Origin: Xenopus tropicalis
Taxonomy: Eukaryota > Chordata > Amphibia > Anura > Pipidae
Direction of reading: 5' to 3'
DNA length: 64,000 nt
Assembly (NCBI RefSeq): GCF_000004195.4
Contig: NC_030680.2
Span: 7,930,995-7,994,994, forward strand
Of this stretch, positions 47,150 to 57,747 are shown piece by piece. Below the pieces are notes generated by a model. The model did no database searches, had not been told where the DNA came from, and worked only from the letters and a program-made list of their open reading frames with translations. How positions within the stretch are numbered: position 1 is the first letter of the stretch; the number at the start of each line of letters is the position of its first letter. A program made the translations under genes and the position numbers.

Positions 47150-48999
47150 ATGCAACCATAGCAATATTGTGGTTTGTAAGATCTCTTGTAGATTGTAAGC
47201 TCTCTTGTTGATTGTAAGCTCTAGTGATGAGCGAATCTGTTCTGTTTCGCTTCGCCGAAAAATTTGCAAATCTTTCAAAAGATCCACGAAACGGCGAAAA
47301 TGTCATGCGACAAAAAGAAATTGTCGCCCGCGGCTATTGTTTCATCGCCCGTGACTATTATTTTGTCACGTGGCTATTGTTTCGTCGCCCGCGGCTATTA
47401 TTTTGTTGGACGGCTATTATTTCGTCGCGCGGCTATTCTTTTGACGCCCGCGACCATTCTTTTTTGACGCCGGCGACAATTTTAGGACGTGCAGCAAATT
47501 TTTCTGCTGCAAATTTTTTCATCTGTTTCGTGAAAAAGTCCACCAATGGCGAAATGCGGAAATTTGCCGCGAATCCATGCCTGCCGAAACATTTCGCCCA
47601 TCACTAGTAAGCTCTCTTGTTGATTGTAAACTCTCTTGTAGATTGTAAGCTCTCTTGTAGATTGTAAGCTCTCTTGTAAATTGTAAGCTCTCTTGTAGAT
47701 TGAAAACTCTCTTGTAGATTGTAAACTCTCTTGTAGATTGTAAGCTCTCTTATAGATTGTAAGCTCTCTTGTAGATTGTAAGCTCTCTTGTAGATTGAAA
47801 GCTCTCTTGTAGATTGTAAACTCTCTTGTTGATTGTAAGCTCTCTTGTGGTTTGTAAGCTCTCTTGTTGATTGTAAGCTCTCTTGTAGATTGTAAGCTCT
47901 CTTGTAGATTGTAAGCTCTCTTGTGGTTTGTAAGATCTCTTGTTGATTGTAAGCTCTCTTGTTGATTGTAAGCTCTCTTGTGGTTTGTAAGCTCTCTTGT
48001 TGATTGTAAGCTCTCTTGTTAATTGTAAGATCTCTTGTAGATTGAAAACTCTCTTGTAGATTGTAAACTCTCTTGTAGATTGTAAGCTCTCTTATAGATT
48101 GTAAGCTCTCTTGTAGATTGTAAGCTCTCTTGTAGATTGAAAACTCTCTTGTAGATTGTAAACTCTCTTGTTGATTGTAAGCTCTCTTGTGGTTTGTAAG
48201 CTCTCTTGTTGATTGTAAGCTCTCTTGTTGATTGTAAGCTCTCTCGTAGATTGTAAGCTGTCTTGTAGATTGTAAGCTCTCTTGTAGATTGTAATCTATC
48301 TTGTAGATTGTAATCTCTCTTGTAGATTGTAAACTCTCTTGTAGATTGTAAGATCTCTTGTAGATTGTAAGATCTCTTGTAGATTGTAAACTCTCTTGTA
48401 GATTGTAATCTCTCTTGTAGATTGTAATCTCTCTTGTAGATTGTAAACTCTCTTGTAGATTGTAATCTCTCTTGTAGATTGTAAGCTCTCTTGTAGATTG
48501 TAAACTCTCTTGTAGATTGTAAGATCTCTTGTAGATTGTAAACTCTCTTGTAGATTGTAAGATCTCTTGTAGATTGTAATCTCTCTTGTAGATTGTAAAC
48601 TCTCTTGTAGATTGTAATCTCTCTTGTAGATTGTAAACTCTCTTGTAGATTGTAAGCTCTCTTGTAGATTGTAATCTCTCTTGTAGATTGTAAACTCTTT
48701 TGTAGATTGTAATCTCTCTTGTAGATTGTAAGATCTCTTGTAGATTGTAAACTCTTTTGTAGATTGTAATCTCTCTTGTAGATTGTAATCTCTCTTGTAG
48801 ATTGTAAACTCTCTTGTAGATTGTAAGCTCTCTTGTAGATTGTAATCTCTCTTGTAGATTGTAATCTCTCTTGTAGATTGTAAACTCTCTTGTAGATTGT
48901 AAACTCTCTTGTAGATTGTAAACTCTCTTGTAGATTGTAATCTCTCTTGTAGATTGTAAGCTCTCGTGTAGATTGTAAGCTCTCTTGTTGATTGTAAGC
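47150..48999 (-). repeat. 19-bp satellite, block 1
   Basis: The unit is GTAGATTGTAAGCTCTCTT with variants GTTGATTG, GTGGTTTG, TAAACTC, TAATCTC and TAAGATC. The 19-bp period gives a 19-residue periodic frame of up to 499 codons on the minus strand (TIYKRVYNLQESLQSTRE), an artefact. A hAT-type MITE interrupts it at 47222-47606. The left part favours GTTGATTG/GTGGTTTG variants; the right part is more homogeneous. Confidence 0.95.
47222..47606. mobile_element. TAGTGATGAGCGAA-family MITE inside the 19-bp satellite
   Basis: The ends TAGTGATGAGCGAATC and GCCCATCACTA are intact. The 8-bp duplication GTAAGCTC (47214-47221 and 47607-47614) interrupts the satellite register exactly as a target duplication should. 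The interior carries GCCCGCGGCTATTATTTTGT-type VNTR units like those at 3127-3673. Confidence 0.92.
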
Positions 49000-49213
49000 T
49001 CTTTTGGGCAGGGCCCTCTTGCAACTGAACTCACCAGAGTATATCCCAAAAATGTATCTATGGAGCCTCCGTCTGTCTTCTGATTTAGGTCTTTTGAGAA
49101 CAAGTTATTTCAAAATGACTAGACAAGATGTTAGAATATTATTTTTTAAGACAAAAGAAGAGCATTGCAACAGGACCCTTGTCCTTCACCAAACCTTGGT
49201 CTTCTTTCATGGT
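49000..49213 (+). repeat. spacer between 19-bp satellite blocks, copy 1
   Basis: It starts as GTAAGCTCTTTTGGGCAGGG, a form resembling the 3' tail of L2/CR1-like LINEs, and continues to CTTCTTTCATGGTTTCTTGT. It is almost identical to 50139-50357, 1144 bp away. A partial version (50752-50825) follows block 3. Confidence 0.85.
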
Positions 49214-50138
49214 TTCTTGTAGATTGTAAGATCTCTTGTTGATTGTAAACTCTCTTGTAGATTGTAAACTCTCTTGTAGATTGTAAGATCTCTTGTTGAT
49301 TGTAAGCTCTCTTGTTGATTGTAAACTCTCTTGTAGATTGTAAGCTCTCTTGTTGATTGTAAGCTCTCTTGTAGATTGTAAGCTCTCTTGTAGGTTGTAA
49401 ACTCTCTTGTAGATTGTAAGCTCTCTTGTTGATTGTAAGCTCTCTTGTAGATTGTAAGCTCTCTTGTTGATTGTAAGCTCTCTTGTAGATTGTAAACTCT
49501 CTTGTAGATTGTAAGCTCTCTTGTAGATTGTAAACTCTCTTGTAGATTGTAATCTCTCTTGTAGATTGTAAGCTCTCTTGTTGATTGTAAACTCTCTTGT
49601 AGATTGTAAGATCTCTTGTAGATTGTAAACTCTCTTGTAGATTGTAAGATCTCTTGTAGATTGTAAACTCTCTTGTAGATTGTAAGATCTCTTGTAGATT
49701 GTAATCTCTCTTGTAGATTGTAATCTCTCTTGTAGATTGTAAGCTCTCTTGTAGATTGTAATCTCTCTTGTAGATTGTAAACTCTCTTGTAGATTGTAAT
49801 CTCTCTTGTAGATTGTAAACTCTTTTGTAGATTGTAATCTCTCTTGTAGATTGTAAACTCTCTTGTAGATTGTAAGCTCTCTTGTAGATTGTAAACTCTC
49901 TTGTAGATTGTAATCTCTCTTGTAGATTGTAATCTCTCTTGTAGATTGTAAACTCTCTTGTAGATTGTAAGCTCTCTTGTTGATTGTAAACTCTCTTGTA
50001 GATTGTAACCTCTCTTGTAGATTGTAATCTCTCTTGTAGATTGTAAACTCTCTTGTAGATTGTAATCTCTCTTGTAGATTGTAAGCTCTCGTGTAGATTG
50101 TAAGCTCTCGTGTAGATTGTAAGCTCTCTTGTTGATTG
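49214..50138 (-). repeat. 19-bp satellite, block 2
   Basis: Same unit as block 1, about 48 copies. Together with one spacer it forms a 1144-bp higher-order repeat. Confidence 0.95.
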
Positions 50139-50357
50139 TAAGCTCTTTTGGGCAGGGCCCTCTTGCAACTGAACTCACCAGAGTATATCCCAAAAATGTA
50201 TCTATGGAGCCTCCGTCTGTCTTCTGATTTAGGTCTTTTGAGAACAAGTTATTTCAAAATGACTAGACAAGATGTTAGAATATTATTTTTTAAGACAAAA
50301 GAAGAGCATTGCAACAGGACCCTTGTCCTTCACCAAACCTTGGTCTTCTTTCATGGT
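50139..50357 (+). repeat. spacer, copy 2
   Basis: A near-exact duplicate of 49000-49213, including ATGTATCTATGGAGCCTCCG and the TTTTTTAAGACAAAAGAAGA stretch. Confidence 0.9.
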
Positions 50358-50825
50358 TTCTTGTAGATTGTAAGATCTCTTGTTGATTGTAAACTCTCTT
50401 GTAGATTGTAAGCTGCCTTGTAGATTGTAAACTCTCTTGTAGATTGTAAACTCTCTTGTAGATTGTAAGCTCTCTTGTAGATTGTAAACTCTCTTGTAGA
50501 TTGTAAGCTCTCTTGTAGATTGTAAGATCTCTTGTAGATTGTAAGCTCTCTTGTAGATTGTAAGCTCTCTTGTTGATTGTAAGCTCTCTTGTTGATTGTA
50601 AGCTCTCTTGTTGATTGTAAGCTCTCTTGTAGATTGTAAGCTCTCTTGTTGATTGTAAGCTCTCTTGTTGATTGTAAACTCTCTTGTAGATTGTAAGCTC
50701 TCTTGTAGATTGTAAGCTCTCTTGTTGATTGTAAGCTCTCTTGTTGATTGTAAGCTCTTTTGGGCAGGGCCCTCTTGCAACTGAACTCACCAGAGTATAT
50801 CCCAAAAATGTATCTATGGAGCCAT
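50358..50825 (-). repeat. 19-bp satellite, block 3, and partial spacer
   Basis: About 21 units, then 50752-50825 repeats the first 70 bp of the spacer (CTCTTTTGGGCAGGGCCC to TATCTATGGAGCC) before single-copy sequence resumes. Confidence 0.93.
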
Positions 50826-50869
50826 AGTTTATCATGAAGGTTTATTTAGATGCTTTTACACTGACACCT

Positions 50870-51265
50870 TGGGGGCCATTTAGTAACCATCGAATTTTTA
50901 ATTTTTTTCAGATTTTGGATTTTTTTAGCACTAAAAAATACCTCAAATTTTTGGAGATTTACCATGGGGCAGATTCAAAGTATGACTTTGAATCCCAAAA
51001 TGGGTAAAATTCGTAATAGATCAAATAATTCGCCAGGCATGGATTCGCGGCAAATTTCCACATTTTCTCCAGTGGCGGATTGCTTCAAAATTCACCACGG
51101 GAAAATTTGCTGCAGGACAAAAAATTGTGTCCACGTCAAAACAAATTATCACATGCGTAAAAAAAAATGACACGCGACATTTTTGCCTTTTCGTGATTTT
51201 TTCACCATTTTGCGAATCTTTTATTCTGCAAAGCGAAACAGGACAGGTTCGCTCATCCCTACAGA
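50870..51265. mobile_element. MITE relics, right end of a TAGTGATGAGCGAA copy
   Basis: The stretch 50875-50990 resembles T/A-rich MITE sequence. From 51030 the family words GGCATGGATTCGCGGCAAAT and GACAGGTTCGCTCATCCCTA appear. The left terminus is absent. Confidence 0.6.
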
Positions 51266-52097
51266 CGTCCCTTTATCTTCCCGGCTGATCCTTCATTTGC
51301 TTAGAAACTTTAGCGTTTTTGGATTTTTGACGCTGGTTTTTGTGCAACAATTCCAAAAAGTTGCAGTTTCGGGGAATTCTAGTTTTTTGTTCAGTGCTGG
51401 GAAACTGTGTTTAATGCTCCCAACTCCAATTGCAGGAACAGAGAACATGGAGCCGGATTTATACAGATCAGCTGGGATTCTCATTGGGGGATTTTTTCGC
51501 ATTTTAAAGCAGTCGCTGGCTGTGGGGATTTGGGGGAAAGTTTTATTGTGCAATATTGCTTTAAGAATCCAACCCTGATGTTGCTGGACTACAGCTCCCA
51601 GCATGCCTCACCCTTCATTATATGTTACATTATTCTGGGATTTGTAGTCCAGCAACAAATTAGTAAAGTTAGGTTGCAGTGCAGCAGGGTTTATATCCCC
51701 TTTAATTCTACAACTGAAGCAAGTCCATACAGTGTTGGTTGTTAAAGTATCCAGGTGATTTATCATTGGTATACACTAACAGATATACATTTTGTTGTGG
51801 TGTGTGTGTGGTTTAACTTTGTGATTAATCACAAGCAATTTCCATTGTAAACTGCAATTATTCTTCTGCATTTCCAGCCAGAGTGATTTTGAAGGTGAAT
51901 GATGAAAACTTAGTAAACTCATTGGCCGTGTAAGTTACAAGCAATTATTTTATGAATCATTACCCATATCCTGCAGAAAAATACCGTTATTATTTTATCT
52001 ATTTTCTCAGCTTTTGATGAATGATTTGAGAAAAAAGACTGGAGAAAACCTTCTGATTAAAATATACAGGGGTCTATATACATATTGTGTGGCATCA
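51266..52097. other. non-coding DNA with an inverted ACTACA-CTCCCAG pair
   Basis: Mostly single-copy. It contains the hairpin-forming pair at 51581-51655 described separately, and an AT-rich stretch from 51780. Confidence 0.45.
51581..51655. promoter_or_regulatory. ZNF143/Staf-like site inside a small inverted repeat
   Basis: ACTACAGCTCCCAGCATGCC at 51588-51607 fits the known Staf/ZNF143 motif (ACTACAATTCCCAGMATGC type). The arms TTGCTGGACTACA (51581-51593) and TGTAGTCCAGCAA (51643-51655) are perfect inverted repeats, and the second arm carries a partial second site (CTGGGATTTGTAGT). Binding is inferred from sequence only. Confidence 0.5.
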
Positions 52098-52806
52098 CTT
52101 GAGCAGAACAGCCCTATTGGGTTTATTTCATGGTTAAATGATTCCCTTTTCTCTGTAATAATAAAACAGTACCTGTACTTGATCCCAACTAAGATATAAT
52201 TACCCCTTATTGGGGCAGAACAGCCCTATTGGGTTTATTTAATGGTTAAATGATTCCCTTTTCTCTGTAATAATAAAACAGTACCTGTACTTGATCCCAA
52301 CTAAGATATAATTACCCCTTATTGGGGGCAGAACAGCCCTATTGGGTTTATTTAATGGTTAAATGATTCCCTTTTCTCTGTAATAATAAAACAGTACCTG
52401 TACTTGATCCCAACTAAGATATAATTACCCCTTATTGGGGCAGAACAGCCCTATTGGGTTTATTTCATGGTTAAATGATTCCCTTTTCTCTGTAATAATA
52501 AAACAGTACCTGTACTTGATCCCAACTAAGATATAATTACCCCTTATTGGGGGCAGAACAGCCCTATTGGGTTTATTTCATGGTTAAATGATTCCCTTTT
52601 CTCTGTAATAATAAAACAGTACCTGTACTTGATCCCAACTAAGATATAATTACCCCTTATTGGGGCAGAACAGCCCTATTGGGTTTATTTAATGGTTAAA
52701 TGATTCCCTTTTCTCTGTAATAATAAAACAGTACCTGTACTTGATCCCAACTAAGATATAATTACCCCTTATTGGGGGCAGAACAGTCCTATTGGGTTTA
52801 TTTAAT
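52098..52806 (+). repeat. 112-bp minisatellite, second array, about 6.3 copies
   Basis: The units are near-identical to those at 3946-5006, in the same orientation, 47 kb away. Here the TACAGGTATGGGA transposon ends are missing. The array starts within GAGCAGAACAGCCC and ends within TTTATTTAATGCAGC. Confidence 0.95.
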
Positions 52807-53280
52807 GCAGCATTTTGCCCATGAGTTCTGCCTTTCCAATTGTAATTATAAATTGGACAAAAAATATAGAAATATTTTGAATTTCAAAGATATGTCAACA
52901 GCAAGACACAATGAAGGTGACATTCTGAAAAAGATTTATTCATGTAATCTCAGCTGTCTTTCCCATGTTTGAAGGGTAACTGCCATTTCAAATGTTTGTC
53001 CTATAAGGCATCTATGGCTCAGCTATCATGGAAAATTCTGGTAGAAATGTGGATTGAAATTCAGGTTTTAAATCAGCTAAATTAAATTGAGTAACAAAAA
53101 GATCGCAAGTGGCCTGTAGGTCTCTAGTAGAATTGTACAGATAAGACGCAGAAGAAAATACATGAAAGGAGGCAAAAAATCAAATAAACTTGCATATCGA
53201 ACGCTTGCGTATTTATTAATAAGAAAAAATTGTTATTAATAAACTTGAACATGATGAATCTGCCCCATTTCCCTTTGCCA
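52807..53280. other. non-coding DNA, no recognised feature
   Basis: AT-rich; no gene or repeat seen. Confidence 0.45.
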
Positions 53281-53430
53281 TAAAATTCGTGAAACGACAA
53301 GAAAATTTGCAAAGTGGTGAAAAATTTGGGAAAGGCATTTGTCACCACTTTTTTTTTGTCGCTCAAATTTTTCCACAGGAATTTTGTGAAACAATTTGGT
53401 GAAATGCGGAAATTCGTTGCGCTTATGGGC
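53281..53430. mobile_element. TAGTGATGAGCGAA-family MITE interior
   Basis: AAATTCGTGAAACGACAAG and GAAATGCGGAAATTCGTTGC are family words. Both termini are missing. Confidence 0.6.
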
Positions 53431-53507
53431 TTATTTATCAATTTTCAAGTTTGTGAATTCCAGTGTGTTTTTCAAAATCGAATAAACTTGCATAAGGAAT
53501 GTGTAAG

Positions 53508-53578
53508 GCTCTGCTGGGGTTTGATCCCAGGACCTACTGGTTCTTGGTTGCTCTCCCTGACTGTTGAGCCAGTAGAGC
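53508..53578 (-). pseudogene. degenerate tRNA-like sequence (tRNA pseudogene or SINE head)
   Basis: Read on the minus strand, 71 nt fold in cloverleaf order. The acceptor arm GCTCTAC pairs with GCAGAGC (6 of 7). The D-stem is GCTC/GAGC with an oversized loop. The anticodon stem ACCAA/TAGGT has one mismatch. The T-stem CTGGG/CCCAG is perfect around a 7-nt ATCAAAC loop. TGGCTCAACAGTCAG resembles an A box. U33 is absent and the T-loop is aberrant, so a working tRNA is unlikely. Confidence 0.45.
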
Positions 53579-53639
53579 AGCTGGTGAGAGGGGATTGCTT
53601 TGTAATTGGCTAGGTGGGGTCAGCCAATCAGTCCTCACT

Positions 53640-55215
53640 CCTGTTCTGCCTGATCTTGCCTTTGTCTGCTCCGTCCTGTTCTGCCTGATCTTGCCTTTGT
53701 CCGCTCCGTCCCTTCCTGTCCCATCTGATCTACGCCCGCTCCGTCCCTTCCTGTCCCATCTGATCTACGCCTGCTCCATCCCTTCCTGTCCCATCTGGTC
53801 TACGCCCGCTCCGTCCCTTCCTGTCCCATCTGATCTACGCCCGCTCCGTCCCTTCCTGTCCCATCTGATCTACGCCCGCTCCATCCCTTCCTGTCCCATC
53901 TGGTCTACACCCGCTCCGTCCCTTCCTGTCCCATCTGGTTTACGCCCGCTCCGTCCCTTCCTGTCCCATCTGGTCTACGCCCACTCCGTCCCTTCCTGTC
54001 CCATCTGGTTTACGCCCGCTCCGTCCCTTCCTGTCCCATCTGGTTTACGCCCGCTCCGTCCCTTCCTGTCCCATCTGGTCTACGCCCGCTCCGTCCCTTC
54101 CTGTCCCATCTGGTCTATGCCCGCTCCGTCCCTTCCTGTCCCATGTGGTCTATGCCCGCTCCGTCCCTTCCTGTCCCATCTGGTCTACGCCCGCTCCGTC
54201 CCTTCCTGTCCCATGTGGTCTACGCCAGCTCCGTCCCTTCCTTTCCCATCTGGTCTACGCCCGCTCCGTCCCTTCCTGTCCCATCTGGTCTACGCCCGCT
54301 CCATCCCTTCCTGTCCCATCTGGTCTACGCCCGCTCCGTCCCTTCCTGTCCCATCTGATCTACGCCCGCTCCGTCCCTTCCTGTCCCATCTGATCTACGC
54401 CCGCTCCATCCCTTCCTGTCCCATCTGGTCTACACCCGCTCCGTCCCTTCCTGTCCCATCTGGTTTACGCCCGCTCCGTCCCTTCCTGTCCCATCTGGTC
54501 TACGCCCACTCCGTCCCTTCCTGTCCCATCTGGTTTACGCCCGCTCCGTCCCTTCCTGTCCCATCTGGTTTACGCCCGCTCCGTCCCTTCCTGTCCCATC
54601 TGGTCTACGCCCGCTCCGTCCCTTCCTGTCCCATCTGGTCTATGCCCGCTCCGTCCCTTCCTGTCCCATGTGGTCTATGCCCGCTCCGTCCCTTCCTGTC
54701 CCATCTGGTCTACGCCCGCTCCGTCCCTTCCTGTCCCATGTGGTCTACGCCAGCTCCGTCCCTTCCTTTCCCATCTGGTCTACGCCCGCTCCGTCCCTTC
54801 CTGTCCCATCTGGTCTACGCCCGCTCCGTTCCTTTCCTGTCCCATCTGGTCTACGCCCGCTCCGTCCCTTCCTGTCCCATCTGGTCTACGCCCGCTCCGT
54901 CCCTTCCTGTCCCATCTGGTCTACGCCCGCTCCGTCCTTTCCTGTCCCATCTGGTCTACGCCCGCTCTTTCCCTTCCTGTCCCATCTGGTCTACGCCAGC
55001 TCCGTCCCTTCCTGTCCCATCTGGTCTATGCCCGCTCCGTCCCTTCCTGTCCCATCTGGTCTATGCCCGCTCTGTCCCTTCCTGTCCCATCTGGTCTACG
55101 CCCACTCCGTCCCTTCCTGTCCCATCTGGTCTACGCCCGCTCCGTCCCTTCCTGTCCCATCTGGTCTACGCCCGCTCCGTCCTGTTCCGATCTGTCCTGT
55201 CCCTTCTGGTCTACG
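53640..55215 (+). repeat. 35-bp satellite, about 43 copies
   Basis: The unit is CCGTCCCTTCCTGTCCCATC then TGGTCTACGCCCGCT. All plus-strand frames stay open, giving a false 569-codon protein with a 35-residue period. A 525-bp block (15 units) is duplicated: linked variants such as CTCCATCCCTTCC...TACACCC and CCCATGTGGTCTATG occur at 53880-54230 and again 525 bp downstream. Divergent units resembling CTGTTCTGCCTGATCTTGCC begin the array. Confidence 0.96.
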
Positions 55216-55358
55216 CCCACTACGTCCTGTCCACACCTCCTCCATCCTTTAACAGCCCCTGCCTGAAGGACTCACCTTACCTTCTCCCACTCACAACAGA
55301 ATAACTCTTGACAGAATGCTTGCGTATTTATTTATAAGAAAAAATTTGAGTTTATGAG

Positions 55359-55549
55359 TAGTGATGAGCGAATCTGTCCCATTTCGCCATAAAATTTGTG
55401 AAACAACAAGAAAATTCGCAAAACGGCGAAAAATTTGTGAAATGCATTTGGCGCCCGCATCTTTTTTTGGTCGCCCTCATCTTTTGACGTGCAAGAAATT
55501 TCTCCACTGGAATTTCCGCAAAACAATTGCGGAAATGCGCTCATCAGTA
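55359..55549. mobile_element. TAGTGATGAGCGAA-family MITE
   Basis: It runs from TAGTGATGAGCGAATCTGTC to GCGCTCATCAGTA. The flanks TTTATGAG (55351-55358) and TTTGTAAG (55550-55557) agree at six of eight bases, consistent with an old target duplication. Confidence 0.7.
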
Positions 55550-55567
55550 TTTGTAAGCTCTAAAAAC

Positions 55568-55780
55568 TAGTGATGAGTGAATCTGGCCTGTTTTGCCAAA
55601 AAATTCATGAAACGGCAGGAAAATCCGCAAAACGGGGAAGAATCTGCAAAACATGGTTGTTTTTTGTCACCTTTTTTATGTGATGATGTCTATTTTTTAT
55701 GCAACCTGACCCATTTTGACACGGCATGACTTTTTTTGATGCGCAACAAATGCAACTTTTTACATTCAAATTTTTGTTTT
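55568..55780. mobile_element. TAGTGATGAGCGAA-family MITE, truncated
   Basis: The left end TAGTGATGAGTGAATCTGGC is present. The right part fades into an AT-rich sequence near 55780. Confidence 0.65.
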
Positions 55781-55968
55781 TTTGCACTTTATAAATACCA
55801 GACATTTGAGTTTTAGAACTATATATCAAATTTGAGTTTTTAAGCACAAAAAAACTTGAATTGAGAAAAAAAAAAATCAAACTCGACCGTTGATAAATCA
55901 CCTCCTTAGAATTTGGTAAACCATTATCAATACTGTATTTCTAAAAGATCCCTTTGATTATTAATTAT

Positions 55969-56581
55969 TAGTGATGGGCGTAATAATTTGGCAGGCATGG
56001 ATTCACAGCGAATTTCCATGTTTCGCCATTAGTAAATTTTTTCACAAAACGGGGAACAAAATTCACAGCGGAAAAATGTGCCGAGCGTAAAAAAAAATTT
56101 CGCCCGCGTCAAGAAAAAAGGATGACCCTTGTCAAAAAAATTACAGGTACAACTATTTTTTTTTTTATGCACAAGATTTTCGCCGTTTCGCAAATTTTTT
56201 GCCACTTCACGAATATTTCACAAGATTCACAAATTTTTTGCTACATGCGACGGGACTGATTCGCTCATCACTACTGATGAGCGAATCTCTCTCGTTTCAC
56301 TTCCCTGAAAAATCTGCCAATCTTATAAAAGATTTGTGAAATGGCAAAAAATTTGCAAAACCGCAAAAATGTTAGGCGCTGAAAAAAATTGCCATACGCA
56401 CACCAATTTTTTTGGATACGCGCCATTTTTTTGACTCAGGCGAGAATTTTTTTTGACATAGGTGACAATTTTTCATTACGTGGTGACCCATTTCGCAAAA
56501 TATTCCGCCAATGGCGAAACACGGAAATTTTCCGCAAATCCATGCCTACCAAATTATTTTGTCCATCCCTACTAATCACTA
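55969..56581. mobile_element. compound of two TAGTGATGAGCGAA-family MITEs
   Basis: The first element runs to CGCTCATCACTA at 56273, where a second begins at once (CTGATGAGCGAATCTC). The outermost ends are flanked by TTAATTAT (55961-55968) and TTAATTAA (56582-56589), so the pair may have moved as one unit. Confidence 0.75.
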
Positions 56582-56589
56582 TTAATTAA

Positions 56590-57070
56590 CCTTTATTTCT
56601 ATAACCAAAAATGAGTACATTAAGCTCTATTCAGTCCAGCGTTCTCGCTCTGCTCAGAGTAGCTCAAGGGTTACTGACAGTTAATAGAAGTCAGTGAGAG
56701 AAAATAATCATTTAATTGGTTAGCATCCCAAAATAGTACGGAATTAGCGAGGTTATGGCTCCAGGTTCACTTTCAAGTCACTTTCGCTGGGGATGATCTT
56801 TAATGAAAGAATCAATTTAGATAAGAACCTAAAAGGGTTAAAGGTTAAGTATTTTTAAATTGAAATGTAATATTGTTAGACCTTTGATGAATGTAGGAAG
56901 GTGGGTTTTAAAAATCAATAAAAATCTTAACTATTTATTATTTTTCCCCAAACTTTTGCTAAAAATAAGGAATGTGTGTTCAGGCAAACCCCCAGGCCCT
57001 TGCACTATTTCTGCATCTAAAATATGATTCGACACGGAATTTGCTGGGGTGGAGCCTAATTTAGACTGTG
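56590..57070. other. non-coding DNA, no recognised feature
   Basis: Single-copy, AT-rich; no gene or array. Confidence 0.45.
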
Positions 57071-57078
57071 GTGGGACC

Positions 57079-57271
57079 TAGTGATGAGCGAATCTGTTTC
57101 GCATCGCCATAAAATTCGCGAAACGGCAAGAAAATTGCGAAACGCATTTGCCGCGCAATATTTTTTGTCCAAATTTTTCCGCAGCAAATTTTTGCAAAAC
57201 AATTCGCCAATGACGAAATGCGGAAATTTGCTGGGAATCCCATGCCTGGTGAAAAAATTTGCTCATCACTA
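57079..57271. mobile_element. TAGTGATGAGCGAA-family MITE, 193 bp
   Basis: Both ends are intact (TAGTGATGAGCGAATCTG and TTTGCTCATCACTA) with the perfect duplication GTGGGACC (57071-57078 and 57272-57279). The compact, near-palindromic form shows the minimal element without a VNTR. Confidence 0.93.
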
Positions 57272-57293
57272 GTGGGACCTGAAGGAGGTTGAC

Positions 57294-57583
57294 TAGTGAT
57301 GAGCGAATCTGTCCTGTTTTGCCTCGCCGGAAAATTCGCATCTTTGACATTTTGATTTGCGAAATGGTGAAAAATCTTTGAAACGGCAAAAATGTCACGT
57401 GCATCATTTTTTTTTTACGCAAACAACAATTTTTTTTTACACGGGTAACAACTTTTTGAATTCATTCAGAATGAGTTTTACTCAGCGAATTTTGTCACCC
57501 ATTTTGTGAAATAATCCGCCAAAATGCGAAATGCGGAAATTCGTCGGGAATCCATGCCTGCCGAATTATTTCGCCTATCACTA
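57294..57583. mobile_element. TAGTGATGAGCGAA-family MITE, 290 bp
   Basis: The ends are TAGTGATGAGCGAATCTGTC and TTCGCCTATCACTA. The flanks are AGGTTGAC and AGGTTGAT, 7 of 8 matching. It inserted 15 bp downstream of the preceding copy's target duplication. Confidence 0.88.
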
Positions 57584-57747
57584 AGGTTGATTATTGGGGT
57601 CAAGATTTGTAATGGAGACTCATGGGAAGGGATGAAAGTGCAAGTGCTGATTTTAGGGGGGCATACACTAATGTTCATTTTTGTATCCACCATCGAAAAG
57701 CCACAAAGTCGAGATCATGTAGAAGTCAATGGAAGATCTTTCTTTGC

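Noticed and set aside
47604..50835. Several 165-499 codon frames on the minus strand (YKRVYNLQESLQSTRE-like)
   Set aside because: They come from the 19-bp satellite. Overlapping frames read the same motif, and no unique protein sequence flanks it beyond the spacer.
53595..55304. 569-codon Pro/Ser/Leu-rich frame on the plus strand
   Set aside because: It is the 35-bp satellite read in an open frame, with equivalent frames in other phases.
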